64,000 bases of DNA from Nocardia amamiensis (GTDB lineage: Bacteria > Actinomycetota > Actinomycetes > Mycobacteriales > Mycobacteriaceae). Of this stretch, positions 44,314-52,895 are shown one piece after another. The position numbers and the translations under genes were made by a program. Under the pieces are notes generated by a model. The model made no database searches and was not told where the DNA came from. It was given only the letters and a program-made list of their open reading frames with translations. The stretch lies in contig NZ_JADLQX010000006.1 in NCBI RefSeq assembly GCF_015477605.1, forward strand, positions 186,001 through 250,000. The letters run 5' to 3'. How positions within the stretch are numbered: the first letter of the stretch is position 1; the number at the start of each line of letters is the position of its first letter.

Positions 44314-45186
44314 TCAGGCGGACGGACGGGCGGAATCGCTCATCCGCTCGGCGTGCACCGTGGCCGGGTGCACGGCGATCAGGCCGAGGCCTTCTCTGCG
44401 CTTGCAGTGTCTGGCCAGCTCCTCGTAGGCGGGTGCGCCGATCAGCTCGGTCAGCTCCGGCGCGTAGGTCTGCCAGACCGGCCTGCTGGCGACGTGGGCG
44501 TCCGGCGAGCCGGAGCAGTACCAGTCCAGGTCGGCTCCGCCCGGACCCCAGCCGCGGCGGTCGTACTCGGTGATCACGGTGCGCAGGATCTGCACGCCGT
44601 CCGGGCGGTCCACCCAGTCCTGGGTGCGCCTGATGGGTAGCTGCCAGCACACGTCGGGCTTCACCTCGAGCGGCTCGATGCCGCGGCGCAGCGCCATGGT
44701 GTGCAGCGCGCAGCCGACGCCGCCCGCGAAGCCGGGACGGTTCAGGAAGATGCAGGCGCCGTCGAACCGGCGGGTGCGCAGCGCCGGCTCGTCGTCCAGC
44801 TCGTCGAGCTCCAGATACCCGCTCTTGGTGACCTTGCCGTCCGCATTGGTGGCCTCCTCCCGCAGCTGCCAATCTTGGGGTGTGAGCATTTTCACAGCAC
44901 GTTGCAGGCGTTTGCGGTCGTCGTCGTCGGAGAGGAAGGCGCCGTGCGAGCAGCAACCGTCATCCGGCCGGTCGGCCAGAATGCCCTGACAGGCGGGTGT
45001 ACCGAACACACATGTCCATCTCGACAGCAGCCAGGTCAAATCGGCGACGATCAGATGCTCGTCGTTTGCCGGATCGACGAACTCGATCCATTCCCGGGGA
45101 AAGTCGAGATCGACTTCCGGGGCCGGGTCGATCTTCCCCGCTGGTCGGGACCGGGTCGGGCTGCTCGCGGATGCGCCTACCGTCAC
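44314..45186 (-). CDS. Conserved cysteine-rich protein (Rv0495c-like)
   Basis: A 290-residue soluble protein conserved in mycolate-forming actinobacteria next to ppx. It has many cysteines: Cys59 and Cys66 ([12 protein letters not shown]), the pair Cys78-Cys79 ([10 protein letters not shown]), then [35 protein letters not shown] and RHCKRR. The spacing suggests a metal or Fe-S site, as in YkgJ/DUF3109-type proteins, but this is inference. A GTG start is used. It is divergent from ppx. Confidence 0.85.
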   Translation of the reverse strand: MTVGASASSPTRSRPAGKIDPAPEVDLDFPREWIEFVDPANDEHLIVADLTWLLSRWTCVFGTPACQGILADRPDDGCCSHGAFLSDDDDRKRLQRAVKMLTPQDWQLREEATNADGKVTKSGYLELDELDDEPALRTRRFDGACIFLNRPGFAGGVGCALHTMALRRGIEPLEVKPDVCWQLPIRRTQDWVDRPDGVQILRTVITEYDRRGWGPGGADLDWYCSGSPDAHVASRPVWQTYAPELTELIGAPAYEELARHCKRREGLGLIAVHPATVHAERMSDSARPSA

Positions 45187-45251
45187 GAATTAGGACGCTA
45201 ACAGTTCGATCGCCTGGGCTGAAGTGCCGCGGTACCCAGTACCGTGTTCAT

Positions 45252-46286
45252 GTGCGGCTTGGGGTACTCGACGTCGGAAGCAATACCGTTCACCTGCTGG
45301 TGGTGGACGCGCATCGTGGCGGTCACCCCCTGCCCATGAGCTCGACGAAGGCAACCTTGCGGCTGTCGGAGAACATCGACGCCGCGGGGCGCATCACCGA
45401 GTCGGGCGCGCAGCGGCTGATCGACACCGTCGCCGAATTCGCCAGCATCGCCCAGACGTCCGGGTGTGTGGAGCTGATGCCGTTCGCCACCTCGGCGCTG
45501 CGCGAGGCGACCAACTCCGACGAGGTTCTCGCCGAGGTGCGCGCGTCGACCGGCGTCGACCTGCGAGTTCTGTCCGGCGTCGACGAGGCGCGGCTGACGT
45601 TCCTCGCGGTGCGCCGATGGTACGGCTGGAGCGCCGGACGCATTCTCAATCTCGACATCGGCGGCGGATCGCTGGAGATGAGCCACGGCGGCGACGAGGA
45701 ACCGGACGTCGCGTTGTCGCTGCAACTGGGTGCCGGCCACCTGACCAGGGAATGGCTGAGCGAGGACCCGCCGGGCAAGCGCCGGGTGGCCGTGCTGCGC
45801 GACTGGCTCGACGCCGAGCTGGTAGCTCCGGCGAAGAGGCTGATCGAGCCGGGCAAACCCGACCTCGCCGTCGGCACGTCGAAGACCTTCCGATCTCTGG
45901 CCAGACTGACCGGAGCGGCTCCTTCCGCCGCGGGCCCACGGGCGCGCCGTACACTGACCAGCTCAGGTCTGCGCCAACTGATTGCGTTCATCTCGCGGAT
46001 GACGGCGGCGGACCGTGCAGAATTGGAAGGCGTAAGTTCCGATCGGTCACAGCAATTGGTGGCTGGCGCACTGGTCGCGGAGGCGAGTATGCGTGCACTG
46101 TCGCTGGATACGTTGGAGATTTGTCCGTGGGCGCTGCGCGAAGGACTCATCCTGCGCAAACTGGATACCGATATGAATGGTGGACCCGAAGCAATCTACT
46201 CGGCGGGCCCGGCGGCCGGGGACGGTAAGCCGGCGCCCGGCGGTGGCGCGCCGCTGTCGGGCCCGATCGGGACGGTGTCGTCATGA
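45252..46286 (+). CDS. ppx: Exopolyphosphatase, Ppx/GppA family
   Basis: A 344-residue enzyme of the sugar kinase/Hsp70 fold that removes terminal phosphate from polyphosphate or (p)ppGpp. The phosphate-1 loop VLDVGSNTVHLLVVD is at the start and phosphate-2 LDIGGGSLEM is near 138-147; PFATSALREA is also typical. Length equals that of M. tuberculosis Ppx1 (Rv0496). The GTG at 45252 sits 6 bases after TACCGT (45240-45245), suggesting leaderless translation. Its stop overlaps the next start (ATGA). Confidence 0.94.
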   Translation: MRLGVLDVGSNTVHLLVVDAHRGGHPLPMSSTKATLRLSENIDAAGRITESGAQRLIDTVAEFASIAQTSGCVELMPFATSALREATNSDEVLAEVRASTGVDLRVLSGVDEARLTFLAVRRWYGWSAGRILNLDIGGGSLEMSHGGDEEPDVALSLQLGAGHLTREWLSEDPPGKRRVAVLRDWLDAELVAPAKRLIEPGKPDLAVGTSKTFRSLARLTGAAPSAAGPRARRTLTSSGLRQLIAFISRMTAADRAELEGVSSDRSQQLVAGALVAEASMRALSLDTLEICPWALREGLILRKLDTDMNGGPEAIYSAGPAAGDGKPAPGGGAPLSGPIGTVSS

Positions 46287-47941
46287 GTGAGGATTCCAAA
46301 CAGCTGTCGGTCGCTGAGCTGCTGGCACGCAACGGCCAGCAGGGGGGCGCCTCGTCCGGCGGGGGCAGGCGCCGCCGTAGCGGCCGTGGCATCTCCGTAG
46401 CCGAGCTGACCGGCGACCTGCCGGTCATCCGGGAGGGGGGCGGGCATTCGGCGCACGCCGCGCCCGATGCCGGCGCGGAGGAACCCGCGTACGCACCGCC
46501 CTCGTTCGACCCGCCCGCGCCCGAGCCGGTTTCCTACGCGCCGCAACCCGAGCCCGACCCGTCTGCGTACTCGCCCATCTCGGGCCCGATTTCGATGTAC
46601 GACCCGCTGGCCGGCTATGCCCAGCCGGACCCGCCGCGGGCCGGCGAGCCGTCCCAAGCGGACTATCCGAGCGCCGGTTGGTCGAGCAGGGTGATGCCGG
46701 GCCGGGAGATGCCGGGCCGGGAAATGCCCTCCGCCACGCGGCACAGCGCGCCTTACGATCCGCTCTCGCCGGATACCCCGGTGTCCGAACTGTTTTCGGC
46801 CGCGCCCGGTCCTTACCTGCCGGATCCGCTGTCCAGTGGCGCCGTCCCGGAGACGCCGCCGCGCTCCGGGCGCAGGCGCAGACGAGAGGAGCCCGAGGAG
46901 GAAGCCTGGCACGGAATCCGGCCCGAGCCGTCCGACCGGGGCGTGCTGCCCGACCACGGGGCCACCGAATTCGGCCGCAGCCGCCACACGGAATTCGACG
47001 AGCCGGACTTCGGCCGGTCCGAGCGCAGCCGGTCGCACGGATTTCCCGAGCACAACGCCGTTCAGGGCGGACGCGCGGCCAGGCGCAGAGCAGCGGAGGC
47101 GGCCGAGGCGGCGGAGGAACTCGGGCCCACCACCGCGGCGTGGTCGCCGACCACAGGCGGCTTCGCACCCGAGTCGCAGCCGCTGCCGCTGCCCGACACC
47201 CGCCCGAAGCCGGGCCGGCCGCTTCCTCCCGACCCGCAGCCCGACGCGCACCGACGCTCATCCCGGAGCAACGTCTCGGGCGAGAACGGCCTTCCGGCCT
47301 GGTCCGCTCGCCGCCACAAGTCTCAGGACCCGGTCCATGACGCGGCGCCGCAGTCCGGCGGCATCCCCACCGCCGCGTGGTCGCTGGCCAGCCAGGACCA
47401 GCAACTGGTGTCCGGGCAGACGGTCGCGGGTGACCTGCTGCGTGACGGCATGGAGCGGGCCGAGCGCGGGACGGGCCGGGGCAGGCGCGGCGCGCGTGGT
47501 GCCGCCCGTTCCGCCGTCGACGTCGAGGAACTGGACGGCGCCACCGACGTCTACGAGCCGCTCGACCTGGACACCGAGGACGAGGAGAGTGAAGCCGCCG
47601 AGCGGCCCTGGACGGCACTGCGCGAACGCGCCAGGTCGCCGCGCCGGTCGCGGGCGGTGAAGAAGGAGGAGGACGACGCCAACCGGCGCCAGTGGATGAT
47701 CCTGGGCGGCCAGAGTACCGGCGCGGCCGTCGCGGGAATGTTGCTGTTCAAGGGTTTCGAGCGCATGTGGGAGATGCTGCCCTGGGTGGCGCTGGCCCTG
47801 GCGATGATCGTGATTCTCGGCTTGGTGGCTCTCGTGCGGATTCTGCGCAGGACCGACGACATCCTCAGCACTGTGATCGCCGTCGTCGTGGGCATCTTCG
47901 TCACGTTGGGACCACTAGCCTTTCTCCTCAGCACGAACTGA
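46283..47941 (+). CDS. Proline-rich membrane protein (Rv0497-like)
   Basis: A 552-residue protein with an unusual layout. Two short conserved motifs sit at the N-terminus (LSVAELLARNG at 8-18 and ISVAELTGDLPV at 37-48). About 400 residues of Pro/Arg/Glu-rich, probably disordered cytoplasmic sequence follow. Near the C-terminus are hydrophobic helices (AGMLLFKGF, LPWVALALAMIVILGLVALV and VIAVVVGIFVTLGPLAFLLS). The SVAEL motifs may recruit a partner. It is coupled to ppx by ATGA. Function unknown; it is longer than the mycobacterial homologue. Confidence 0.85.
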   Translation: MSEDSKQLSVAELLARNGQQGGASSGGGRRRRSGRGISVAELTGDLPVIREGGGHSAHAAPDAGAEEPAYAPPSFDPPAPEPVSYAPQPEPDPSAYSPISGPISMYDPLAGYAQPDPPRAGEPSQADYPSAGWSSRVMPGREMPGREMPSATRHSAPYDPLSPDTPVSELFSAAPGPYLPDPLSSGAVPETPPRSGRRRRREEPEEEAWHGIRPEPSDRGVLPDHGATEFGRSRHTEFDEPDFGRSERSRSHGFPEHNAVQGGRAARRRAAEAAEAAEELGPTTAAWSPTTGGFAPESQPLPLPDTRPKPGRPLPPDPQPDAHRRSSRSNVSGENGLPAWSARRHKSQDPVHDAAPQSGGIPTAAWSLASQDQQLVSGQTVAGDLLRDGMERAERGTGRGRRGARGAARSAVDVEELDGATDVYEPLDLDTEDEESEAAERPWTALRERARSPRRSRAVKKEEDDANRRQWMILGGQSTGAAVAGMLLFKGFERMWEMLPWVALALAMIVILGLVALVRILRRTDDILSTVIAVVVGIFVTLGPLAFLLSTN

Positions 47942-47954
47942 GTAGGGAGCGGCC

Positions 47955-48950
47955 GTGGGGAACATCGGGCAGGCGGGCGAGAACGGGACGCGGCAGGCGC
48001 CCCGGCCGGACTCGTGGACGGGAGCGGGCTCGGTGGACGAGCCCGCGCCTCGGCCGACGCCGATCCAGGTGGGCCTGTCCACGGCCTCGGTGTACCCACA
48101 GAATGCCGAGGCCGCGTTCCGCTACGCGGCCGAACTCGGCTATGACGGCGTCGAACTGATGGTCTGGGCCGAACCGGCCAGTCAGAGCATCGCCACCGTG
48201 CAGACCTACTCCCGCCGATACGATGTTCCCGTACTCGCCGTGCACGCGCCCTGCCTGCTGATCTCGCAGCGAGTGTGGGGCTCGGATCCGATCGCGAAGC
48301 TCGAGCGGAGTGTGTACACCGCGGAGGCGCTCGGCGCGCGCACCGTGGTGGTGCACCCGCCGTTTCGCTGGCAGCGCCGCTACGCGGCGGGGTTCGCCGC
48401 ACAGGTGGCCGAGCTGGAGGAGAACAGCCCGGTCATCGTCGCGGTGGAGAACATGTTCCCGATGCGGGCCGACACGCTGTTCGGCAGGCGGGAAGGATCG
48501 GTCAAACGGTTGACCAAGCGCGGCGGCCCCGGTCCGGGTCTCACCGCGTTCAGCCCTTCCTACGACCCCACCGACACCGGTTTCCGGCACTACACCCTCG
48601 ACCTGTCGCACACCGCGACCGCGGGCGCCGATCCGCTGGCCTTGGCCGCCCGCATGGGTCCCGGCCTGGCCCACCTGCACTTGGCCGACGGTCGCGGCGC
48701 GGCCCACGACGAGCACCTGATTCCCGGCGAGGGCACCCAGCCGTGTGTCGAAGTATGCGAGAGCCTGGTCAGCACTGGCTTCGCCGGCCATGCGGTGGCC
48801 GAGATCAACACGCAGAACGCCCGCACCACCCAGGACCGCGCGGCCATGCTGCACCGCACGCTGGCGTTCGCGCGCAGGCACTTGAACGTGTCCGCCGTGG
48901 CGCCCGCGCCTACCGGGGCCAACCGCGCCTCGGCCGAACCGCCGATGTGA
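47955..48950 (+). CDS. Sugar phosphate isomerase/epimerase-like TIM-barrel protein (Rv0498-like)
   Basis: A 331-residue AP-endonuclease-2-like TIM barrel. A 35-residue flexible N-terminus precedes QVGLSTASVYPQNAEAAFRY. Metal-binding candidates are Glu in GYDGVELMVW, His in LAVHAPC and VVVHPPF, Glu in VAVENMF, and His in LDLSHTA and HLHLAD, then EIN at the end. The metal site looks intact, so it is probably an enzyme, but the substrate is unknown. A GTG start follows GGGAGCGG. Confidence 0.85.
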   Translation: MGNIGQAGENGTRQAPRPDSWTGAGSVDEPAPRPTPIQVGLSTASVYPQNAEAAFRYAAELGYDGVELMVWAEPASQSIATVQTYSRRYDVPVLAVHAPCLLISQRVWGSDPIAKLERSVYTAEALGARTVVVHPPFRWQRRYAAGFAAQVAELEENSPVIVAVENMFPMRADTLFGRREGSVKRLTKRGGPGPGLTAFSPSYDPTDTGFRHYTLDLSHTATAGADPLALAARMGPGLAHLHLADGRGAAHDEHLIPGEGTQPCVEVCESLVSTGFAGHAVAEINTQNARTTQDRAAMLHRTLAFARRHLNVSAVAPAPTGANRASAEPPM

Positions 48951-49085
48951 CGATCGTCCCAACCTCGGATGCGGAGAAATTCCCGGCCGGACGTTGCGTT
49001 GTACGCTGTACGAACGCTGCTCGGCGGCGTCGCGGCACGGAAATCGTGTGCGACGCCCCGACGCCGATGGACGACAGGAGTGACG

Positions 49086-49991
49086 ATGACGACGGAGCTG
49101 ACGGCCGACCTCGGCCCGGCTGCCACGACCGACGCGCCGTTCAGCCGGGTGTGCGCGCTGACCGAACTGGCGCCTTCCGCCGCGGACGGCACTCCGCGGA
49201 CGGACACCGGCCGCTACCTCGGCGTCATCGACGAGATCTGGACGATCGGACCGAAGGTGCACGGCGGGACGATGGTCGCGGGCAGCGCGGCGGCGGCGAC
49301 CAACTGGCTGCGTGCGACCGATCCGGCGCTGGTAGGCATGGCTCCGGTCGCCGCGAGCTCCGACTTCCTCGGCGCGCCGAACCCCGGCGAGGTCGAGTAC
49401 GAGGTACGCGTCCGCAAGATCGGCCGCCAGATCTGCCTCGCCGATACCGAGCTCATCCAGGACGGCCGCGTCCTGGTGCGCACAGCGCTGACCTTCAGCC
49501 GCTTGGACGACGCCGATCCGGTCTACGCCCCGCAGCACACCGACATGCCCGTGCTGCCGCCTGCCGACGCGATCGGCTACGAGCCCGGTTCCTCGATGGG
49601 CGAGGTCGTGCACGTAGGCCAGGGTGCCGAGATCTACCTGGACCGCGAGTGGGCCCGCTTCCTGGCGGGCGAGCGGGGCGAACCGCGCCTGCGGCTGTGG
49701 ATGCGTCCGCGGCCGGGCGACGAGCAGGATCCCGACGTCGCCATGTTCTTCGCGATGATGAGCGCGGACATGAGTCCGCCCGTGCCGGTGAACCTCGGTC
49801 ACTTCGGCTGGGCGCCCACCGTGCAGATGACCACCTACCTGCGCCGCAGGCCGGCTCCCGGCTGGCTGCGGATCATCGCGACCACGCACGAAGTCGGCGA
49901 GCGGATGTTCGACGAGGACCAGTTGGTGCTCGACTCGACCGGGGCCGTCGTCGCGCAGAGTCGTCAGCTGGCGCTCGTTCCCCAGCGCTGA
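49086..49991 (+). CDS. Thioesterase-fold (TesB-like) protein (Rv0499-like)
   Basis: A 301-residue protein with a double hot-dog fold pattern (GVIDEIWTIGPKVHGGTMVA, then SDFLGAPNPGEVEYEVRVRK and a second domain with VNLGHFGWAPTVQMTTYLRR). It resembles acyl-CoA thioesterase family proteins, so hydrolysis or binding of acyl-CoA is likely. The ATG at 49086 follows CAGGAG at a good distance. It lies in the conserved run between the TIM-barrel gene and proC. Confidence 0.85.
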   Translation: MTTELTADLGPAATTDAPFSRVCALTELAPSAADGTPRTDTGRYLGVIDEIWTIGPKVHGGTMVAGSAAAATNWLRATDPALVGMAPVAASSDFLGAPNPGEVEYEVRVRKIGRQICLADTELIQDGRVLVRTALTFSRLDDADPVYAPQHTDMPVLPPADAIGYEPGSSMGEVVHVGQGAEIYLDREWARFLAGERGEPRLRLWMRPRPGDEQDPDVAMFFAMMSADMSPPVPVNLGHFGWAPTVQMTTYLRRRPAPGWLRIIATTHEVGERMFDEDQLVLDSTGAVVAQSRQLALVPQR

Positions 49992-50023
49992 GCGCGCGGG
50001 CGCGCCGTCTAGCCTTGACACCC

Positions 50024-50839
50024 ATGACGAGAATTGCGGTGATCGGCGGCGGCCGCATCGGTGAGGCGTTGGTCGCCGGGTTGCTGGAGTCCGGGCGGCT
50101 GACCAAGGACTTGGTCGTGGTGGAGACGCATCGGGAGCGGGCCGATCTGATCGCCGATCGTCTCGGCATCCGGGTCACCGACGATGTGACCGATGCGGCC
50201 GTCGGCGCGGACCTGCTGGTGATCGCGGTGAAGCCCGGCGATGTGGACGGCGTGCTCGCCTCGCTGGGTAAGGCCGAGCTGGGCGACCGGGATCAGGTGC
50301 TGGTCTCGTTGGCCGCCGGTGTGCCGACCACTCGGTTGGAGGGCAAGTTGCCCGCCGGATTCCCGGTGGTGCGGGTGATGGCGAATACGCCGATGCTGGT
50401 GGGCCAAGGCATGAGTGTGATCGCGCCCGGTCGCTACGCGCGCGAAGAGCACCTGAAGCTGGTGACCGAGATGCTCGCCGCGGTCGGCAAGGTGGTGGCC
50501 GTCGCGGAGAGCCAGATGGACGCGGTCACCGCCGTGTCCGGATCGGGCCCCGCCTATTTCTTCCTGGTGGTCGAGGCCATGGTGGACGCGGGTGTCGGGC
50601 TCGGACTGACCCGGGATGTCGCCACCCGGCTGGTGGTGCAGACCATGGTCGGCTCGGCCGCGCTGCTGGATGAATCCGGCCAGACCGCGGCGGAGCTGCG
50701 CGCCGCGGTCACCTCGCCCGCGGGCACCACCGCGGCCGCGATGCGCGAGTTGGAGCGCGGCGGACTGCGCTCGTCTTTCCTGGAGGCGCTGTTCGCGGCC
50801 AAGCAACGGTCAGCCGAACAGGGTGCGTCAGTGGAATGA
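50024..50839 (+). CDS. proC: Pyrroline-5-carboxylate reductase
   Basis: A 271-residue enzyme that completes proline synthesis by NAD(P)H reduction of pyrroline-5-carboxylate. The Rossmann motif AVIGGGRIGEALVAG is at 5-19, VRVMANTPMLVGQGM follows, and the signature VSGSGPAYFFLVVEAMVDAG with SPAGTTAAAMRELERGG is intact. TAGCCT (50010-50015) lies 8 bases before the ATG, which fits a leaderless mRNA. The gene order matches Rv0500. Confidence 0.96.
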   Translation: MTRIAVIGGGRIGEALVAGLLESGRLTKDLVVVETHRERADLIADRLGIRVTDDVTDAAVGADLLVIAVKPGDVDGVLASLGKAELGDRDQVLVSLAAGVPTTRLEGKLPAGFPVVRVMANTPMLVGQGMSVIAPGRYAREEHLKLVTEMLAAVGKVVAVAESQMDAVTAVSGSGPAYFFLVVEAMVDAGVGLGLTRDVATRLVVQTMVGSAALLDESGQTAAELRAAVTSPAGTTAAAMRELERGGLRSSFLEALFAAKQRSAEQGASVE

Positions 50840-50984
50840 CCGGGCTGTTTCCGATCGGAAAACCCGATTTCTCACTCCCGTCGCAGTAACACCACTGGTC
50901 CCGCTAAGCTTCAAGGAGCACGTGCGTGTCTGTTCCGCCGGTGGGGAAGCCGGCGGCGCGGACGTGCCGGAGGTCAATGGTGCA

Positions 50985-51287
50985 ATGATGTCTTCCAACA
51001 AGATGTCTGCAAGTTCCGGAGCGTCCGGCGGCTCCGGTCCAGCAGGCGGTCGGGGGAATTCCCGGACACAGCGTGAGACCGCATCGCAGGGGCAATCAGT
51101 GCTCGGCGGCGGTACTCAATTCCTCACCGTCGCCGAAGTGGCGAATCTGATGCGGGTCTCCAAGATGACGGTGTACCGGCTGGTGCACTCGGGCGAGTTG
51201 CCCGCCGTGCGCGTCGGTCGATCGTTCCGCGTGCACGCCAAGGCGGTGCACGACTATCTGGAAACGTCGTATTTCGACGCTGGATGA
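50985..51287 (+). CDS. Excisionase-family HTH protein (Rv0500A-like)
   Basis: A 100-residue DNA-binding protein. A Ser/Gly-rich N-terminus precedes a MerR-like/excisionase HTH (FLTVAEVANLMRVSKMTVYR, then GELPAVRVGRSFRVHAKAV). Despite the family name it is not linked to a mobile element; it is a conserved chromosomal gene after proC in this group. ATG 50985 is supported by GGAGG at 50969-50973. A GTG at 50922 behind AAGGAG is in frame and would add 21 residues. Confidence 0.88.
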   Translation: MMSSNKMSASSGASGGSGPAGGRGNSRTQRETASQGQSVLGGGTQFLTVAEVANLMRVSKMTVYRLVHSGELPAVRVGRSFRVHAKAVHDYLETSYFDAG

Positions 51288-51512
51288 GGCGGTTTCGGGA
51301 CCACGTGGCCGGGCCGGTACGATAGCTCTTCGGTTCGTGTTCGCCCGCCGGTGGCATCGCTGTTGGTTGCCTCGTGGTCTCCGGCGGCGCGGACACGGGG
51401 CGTGAGCTTGCCGAGCGACCCGGCTGGTGGGCCGGGGCCTCGGCGGACGGACGTCCGGCAATCGCGCACGGCGAACGTGCGCGCCGAGTAGAGAGAACGC
51501 GAGGACAACCCT

Positions 51513-51614
51513 ATGGGTTCTGTGATCAAGAAGCGCCGCAAGCGCATGTCGAAGAAGAAGCACCGCAAGCTGCTTCGCCGCACGCGTGTTCAGCGGCGCA
51601 AACTCGGCAAGTAA
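51513..51614 (+). CDS. 30S ribosomal protein bS22
   Basis: A 33-residue, extremely basic protein ([20 protein letters not shown]...) matching bS22 (Rv0500B-like; AURKAIP1/COX24 domain) of actinobacterial ribosomes. Nearly half its residues are Lys or Arg. It lies near the 16S rRNA decoding region in mycobacterial ribosomes. It is separated from the HTH gene by 225 bases. A TACGAT box at 51318 suggests its own promoter and a long leader. A strong terminator follows. Confidence 0.93.
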
Positions 51615-51636
51615 GCGTCGCTGCGCGGTAGCTGCG

Positions 51637-51674
51637 AAGGCCCGTCACCAATAGGTGACGGGCCTTTCGTTTGA
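51637..51674 (+). terminator. Rho-independent terminator after bS22
   Basis: A perfect 13-base stem, AAGGCCCGTCACC (51637-51649) and GGTGACGGGCCTT (51654-51666), closes an AATA loop and is followed by TCGTTT. It begins 22 bases after the bS22 stop. An AT-rich stretch follows up to about 51745. Confidence 0.93.
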
Positions 51675-51815
51675 AAGTTGAAATTTTGGAATCGCCATTT
51701 GTATCACGTGACTGAAGTCATCGTTAGATCCTGGTTAATACTCTCGGTGAGCGGGTAGGCACCCGCTACGCTAGGACCGGGAATAATCACAAGACGGCTG
51801 GCCGATGGGAAGCGG

Positions 51816-52895
51816 GTGCCGGTGGGTTCTGAGGGTCGGGAAGGACACGCACCGAAGGTCGTGCTGGTCACCGGGGCCAGCAGGTTCTTCGGCGGAACGG
51901 TTGTCGCACGGCTCGCCCAGGATCCTCGCATCGAGCGCATTCTCGCCGTCGACACGATGACGCCCGGCCGAGAGTTGCAGCGGCGCATGGGCCGCGCCGA
52001 ATTCGTACGTGCCGATATTCGAAACCCCTTGATCCGTAAGGTGATCGATGGTGGTGAGGTGGACACCGTGGTGCATACCGCGGTGCTGGCGCGCCCACCG
52101 GCGGGCGGCGGTCGCGCGGTGATGAAGGATCTGAACGTCCTGGGCGCGATGCAGCTGTTCGCGGTGTGCCAGAAGGCGCCATCCGTGCACCGGGTGGTGT
52201 TGCGCTCCTCGTCGGCGGTGTACGGGTGCAGCGCGAAGGATCCGGCGAAATTCAGCGAGGAAATGAGTGCGCGCACGCCGCCGCGGGGTGGGTTCGGGCG
52301 CGACCTCATCGATATCGAAGGTTATGTTCGCGGGCTGGCCCGTCGGCGCCCCGATATCGCCACGTCAATTCTGCGATTCGCCCCGATCGTCGGCCCCCGG
52401 CTGGCCGCCCGCGGCGTGCAATATCTGCGTTCGCCGGTAACCCCCACCGTATTCGGCCGGGACGCCAGGATGCAGCTGTTGCACGAGGAGGACGCGGTGG
52501 CCGCGCTGACTCTCGCGGCGCGTACCGCGGCGAGCGGCACCTACAACATCGCGGGCGACGGCGCGCTGTCGCTGTCGCAGGCGGTCCGGCGGGCGGGCCG
52601 GATCGAGTTGCCGGTGCCCTTCACGGTGTTCCGCACCGCGGGGCGCCTGCTGATGGGCCCGGTGATGCGGGAGTTCTCCACCGAACAGCTCGACTATTTC
52701 CACTTCGGTTGTGGCCTGGACACCACGCGGATGCGCACCGAACTCGGGTTCGAGCCGCGCTGGACGACGGTGCAGGCGTTCGACGACTTCATCGGGGGCG
52801 CAGCGTTGCGGCCCGTGGTCGATCCAACGTGGATCGACGCCGCAGAACACAAACTGCTCGGCCTGCTCGGGGCCGGTACGGGAGCACACCAATGA
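51816..52895 (+). CDS. NAD-dependent epimerase/dehydratase-like protein (Rv0501/GalE2-like)
   Basis: A 359-residue extended SDR. The N-terminal cofactor motif VLVTGASRFFGGTVVARL is near 16-33, RADIRNP follows and VVLRSSSAVYG matches the Ser-containing strand. The catalytic Tyr-x-x-x-Lys is not visible; that region reads RDLIDIEGYVRG. It may therefore be a binding protein or use other residues. It is coupled to the acyltransferase gene by ATGA, so the two probably act on the same envelope lipid or glycan. GTG 51816 or 51822 may start it. Confidence 0.85.
   Translation: MPVGSEGREGHAPKVVLVTGASRFFGGTVVARLAQDPRIERILAVDTMTPGRELQRRMGRAEFVRADIRNPLIRKVIDGGEVDTVVHTAVLARPPAGGGRAVMKDLNVLGAMQLFAVCQKAPSVHRVVLRSSSAVYGCSAKDPAKFSEEMSARTPPRGGFGRDLIDIEGYVRGLARRRPDIATSILRFAPIVGPRLAARGVQYLRSPVTPTVFGRDARMQLLHEEDAVAALTLAARTAASGTYNIAGDGALSLSQAVRRAGRIELPVPFTVFRTAGRLLMGPVMREFSTEQLDYFHFGCGLDTTRMRTELGFEPRWTTVQAFDDFIGGAALRPVVDPTWIDAAEHKLLGLLGAGTGAHQ

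Noticed and set aside
48275..49991. Long forward frame through the TIM-barrel and thioesterase genes, in register with proC
   Set aside because: It lies out of frame with two recognisable proteins; only the proC part from 50024 has homology, so the upstream extension is chance.
50985..51287. Excisionase-like protein as a sign of an integrated element
   Set aside because: No integrase, attachment repeats or phage genes are near, and the gene sits in the conserved proC-bS22 order of the whole order.
51700..51724. Short symmetric motifs (TCACGTGA and TGACT-GA-AGTCA) in the AT-rich leader of the epimerase-like gene
   Set aside because: The arms are short and no matching regulator or second copy is visible; kept only as a possible promoter region.
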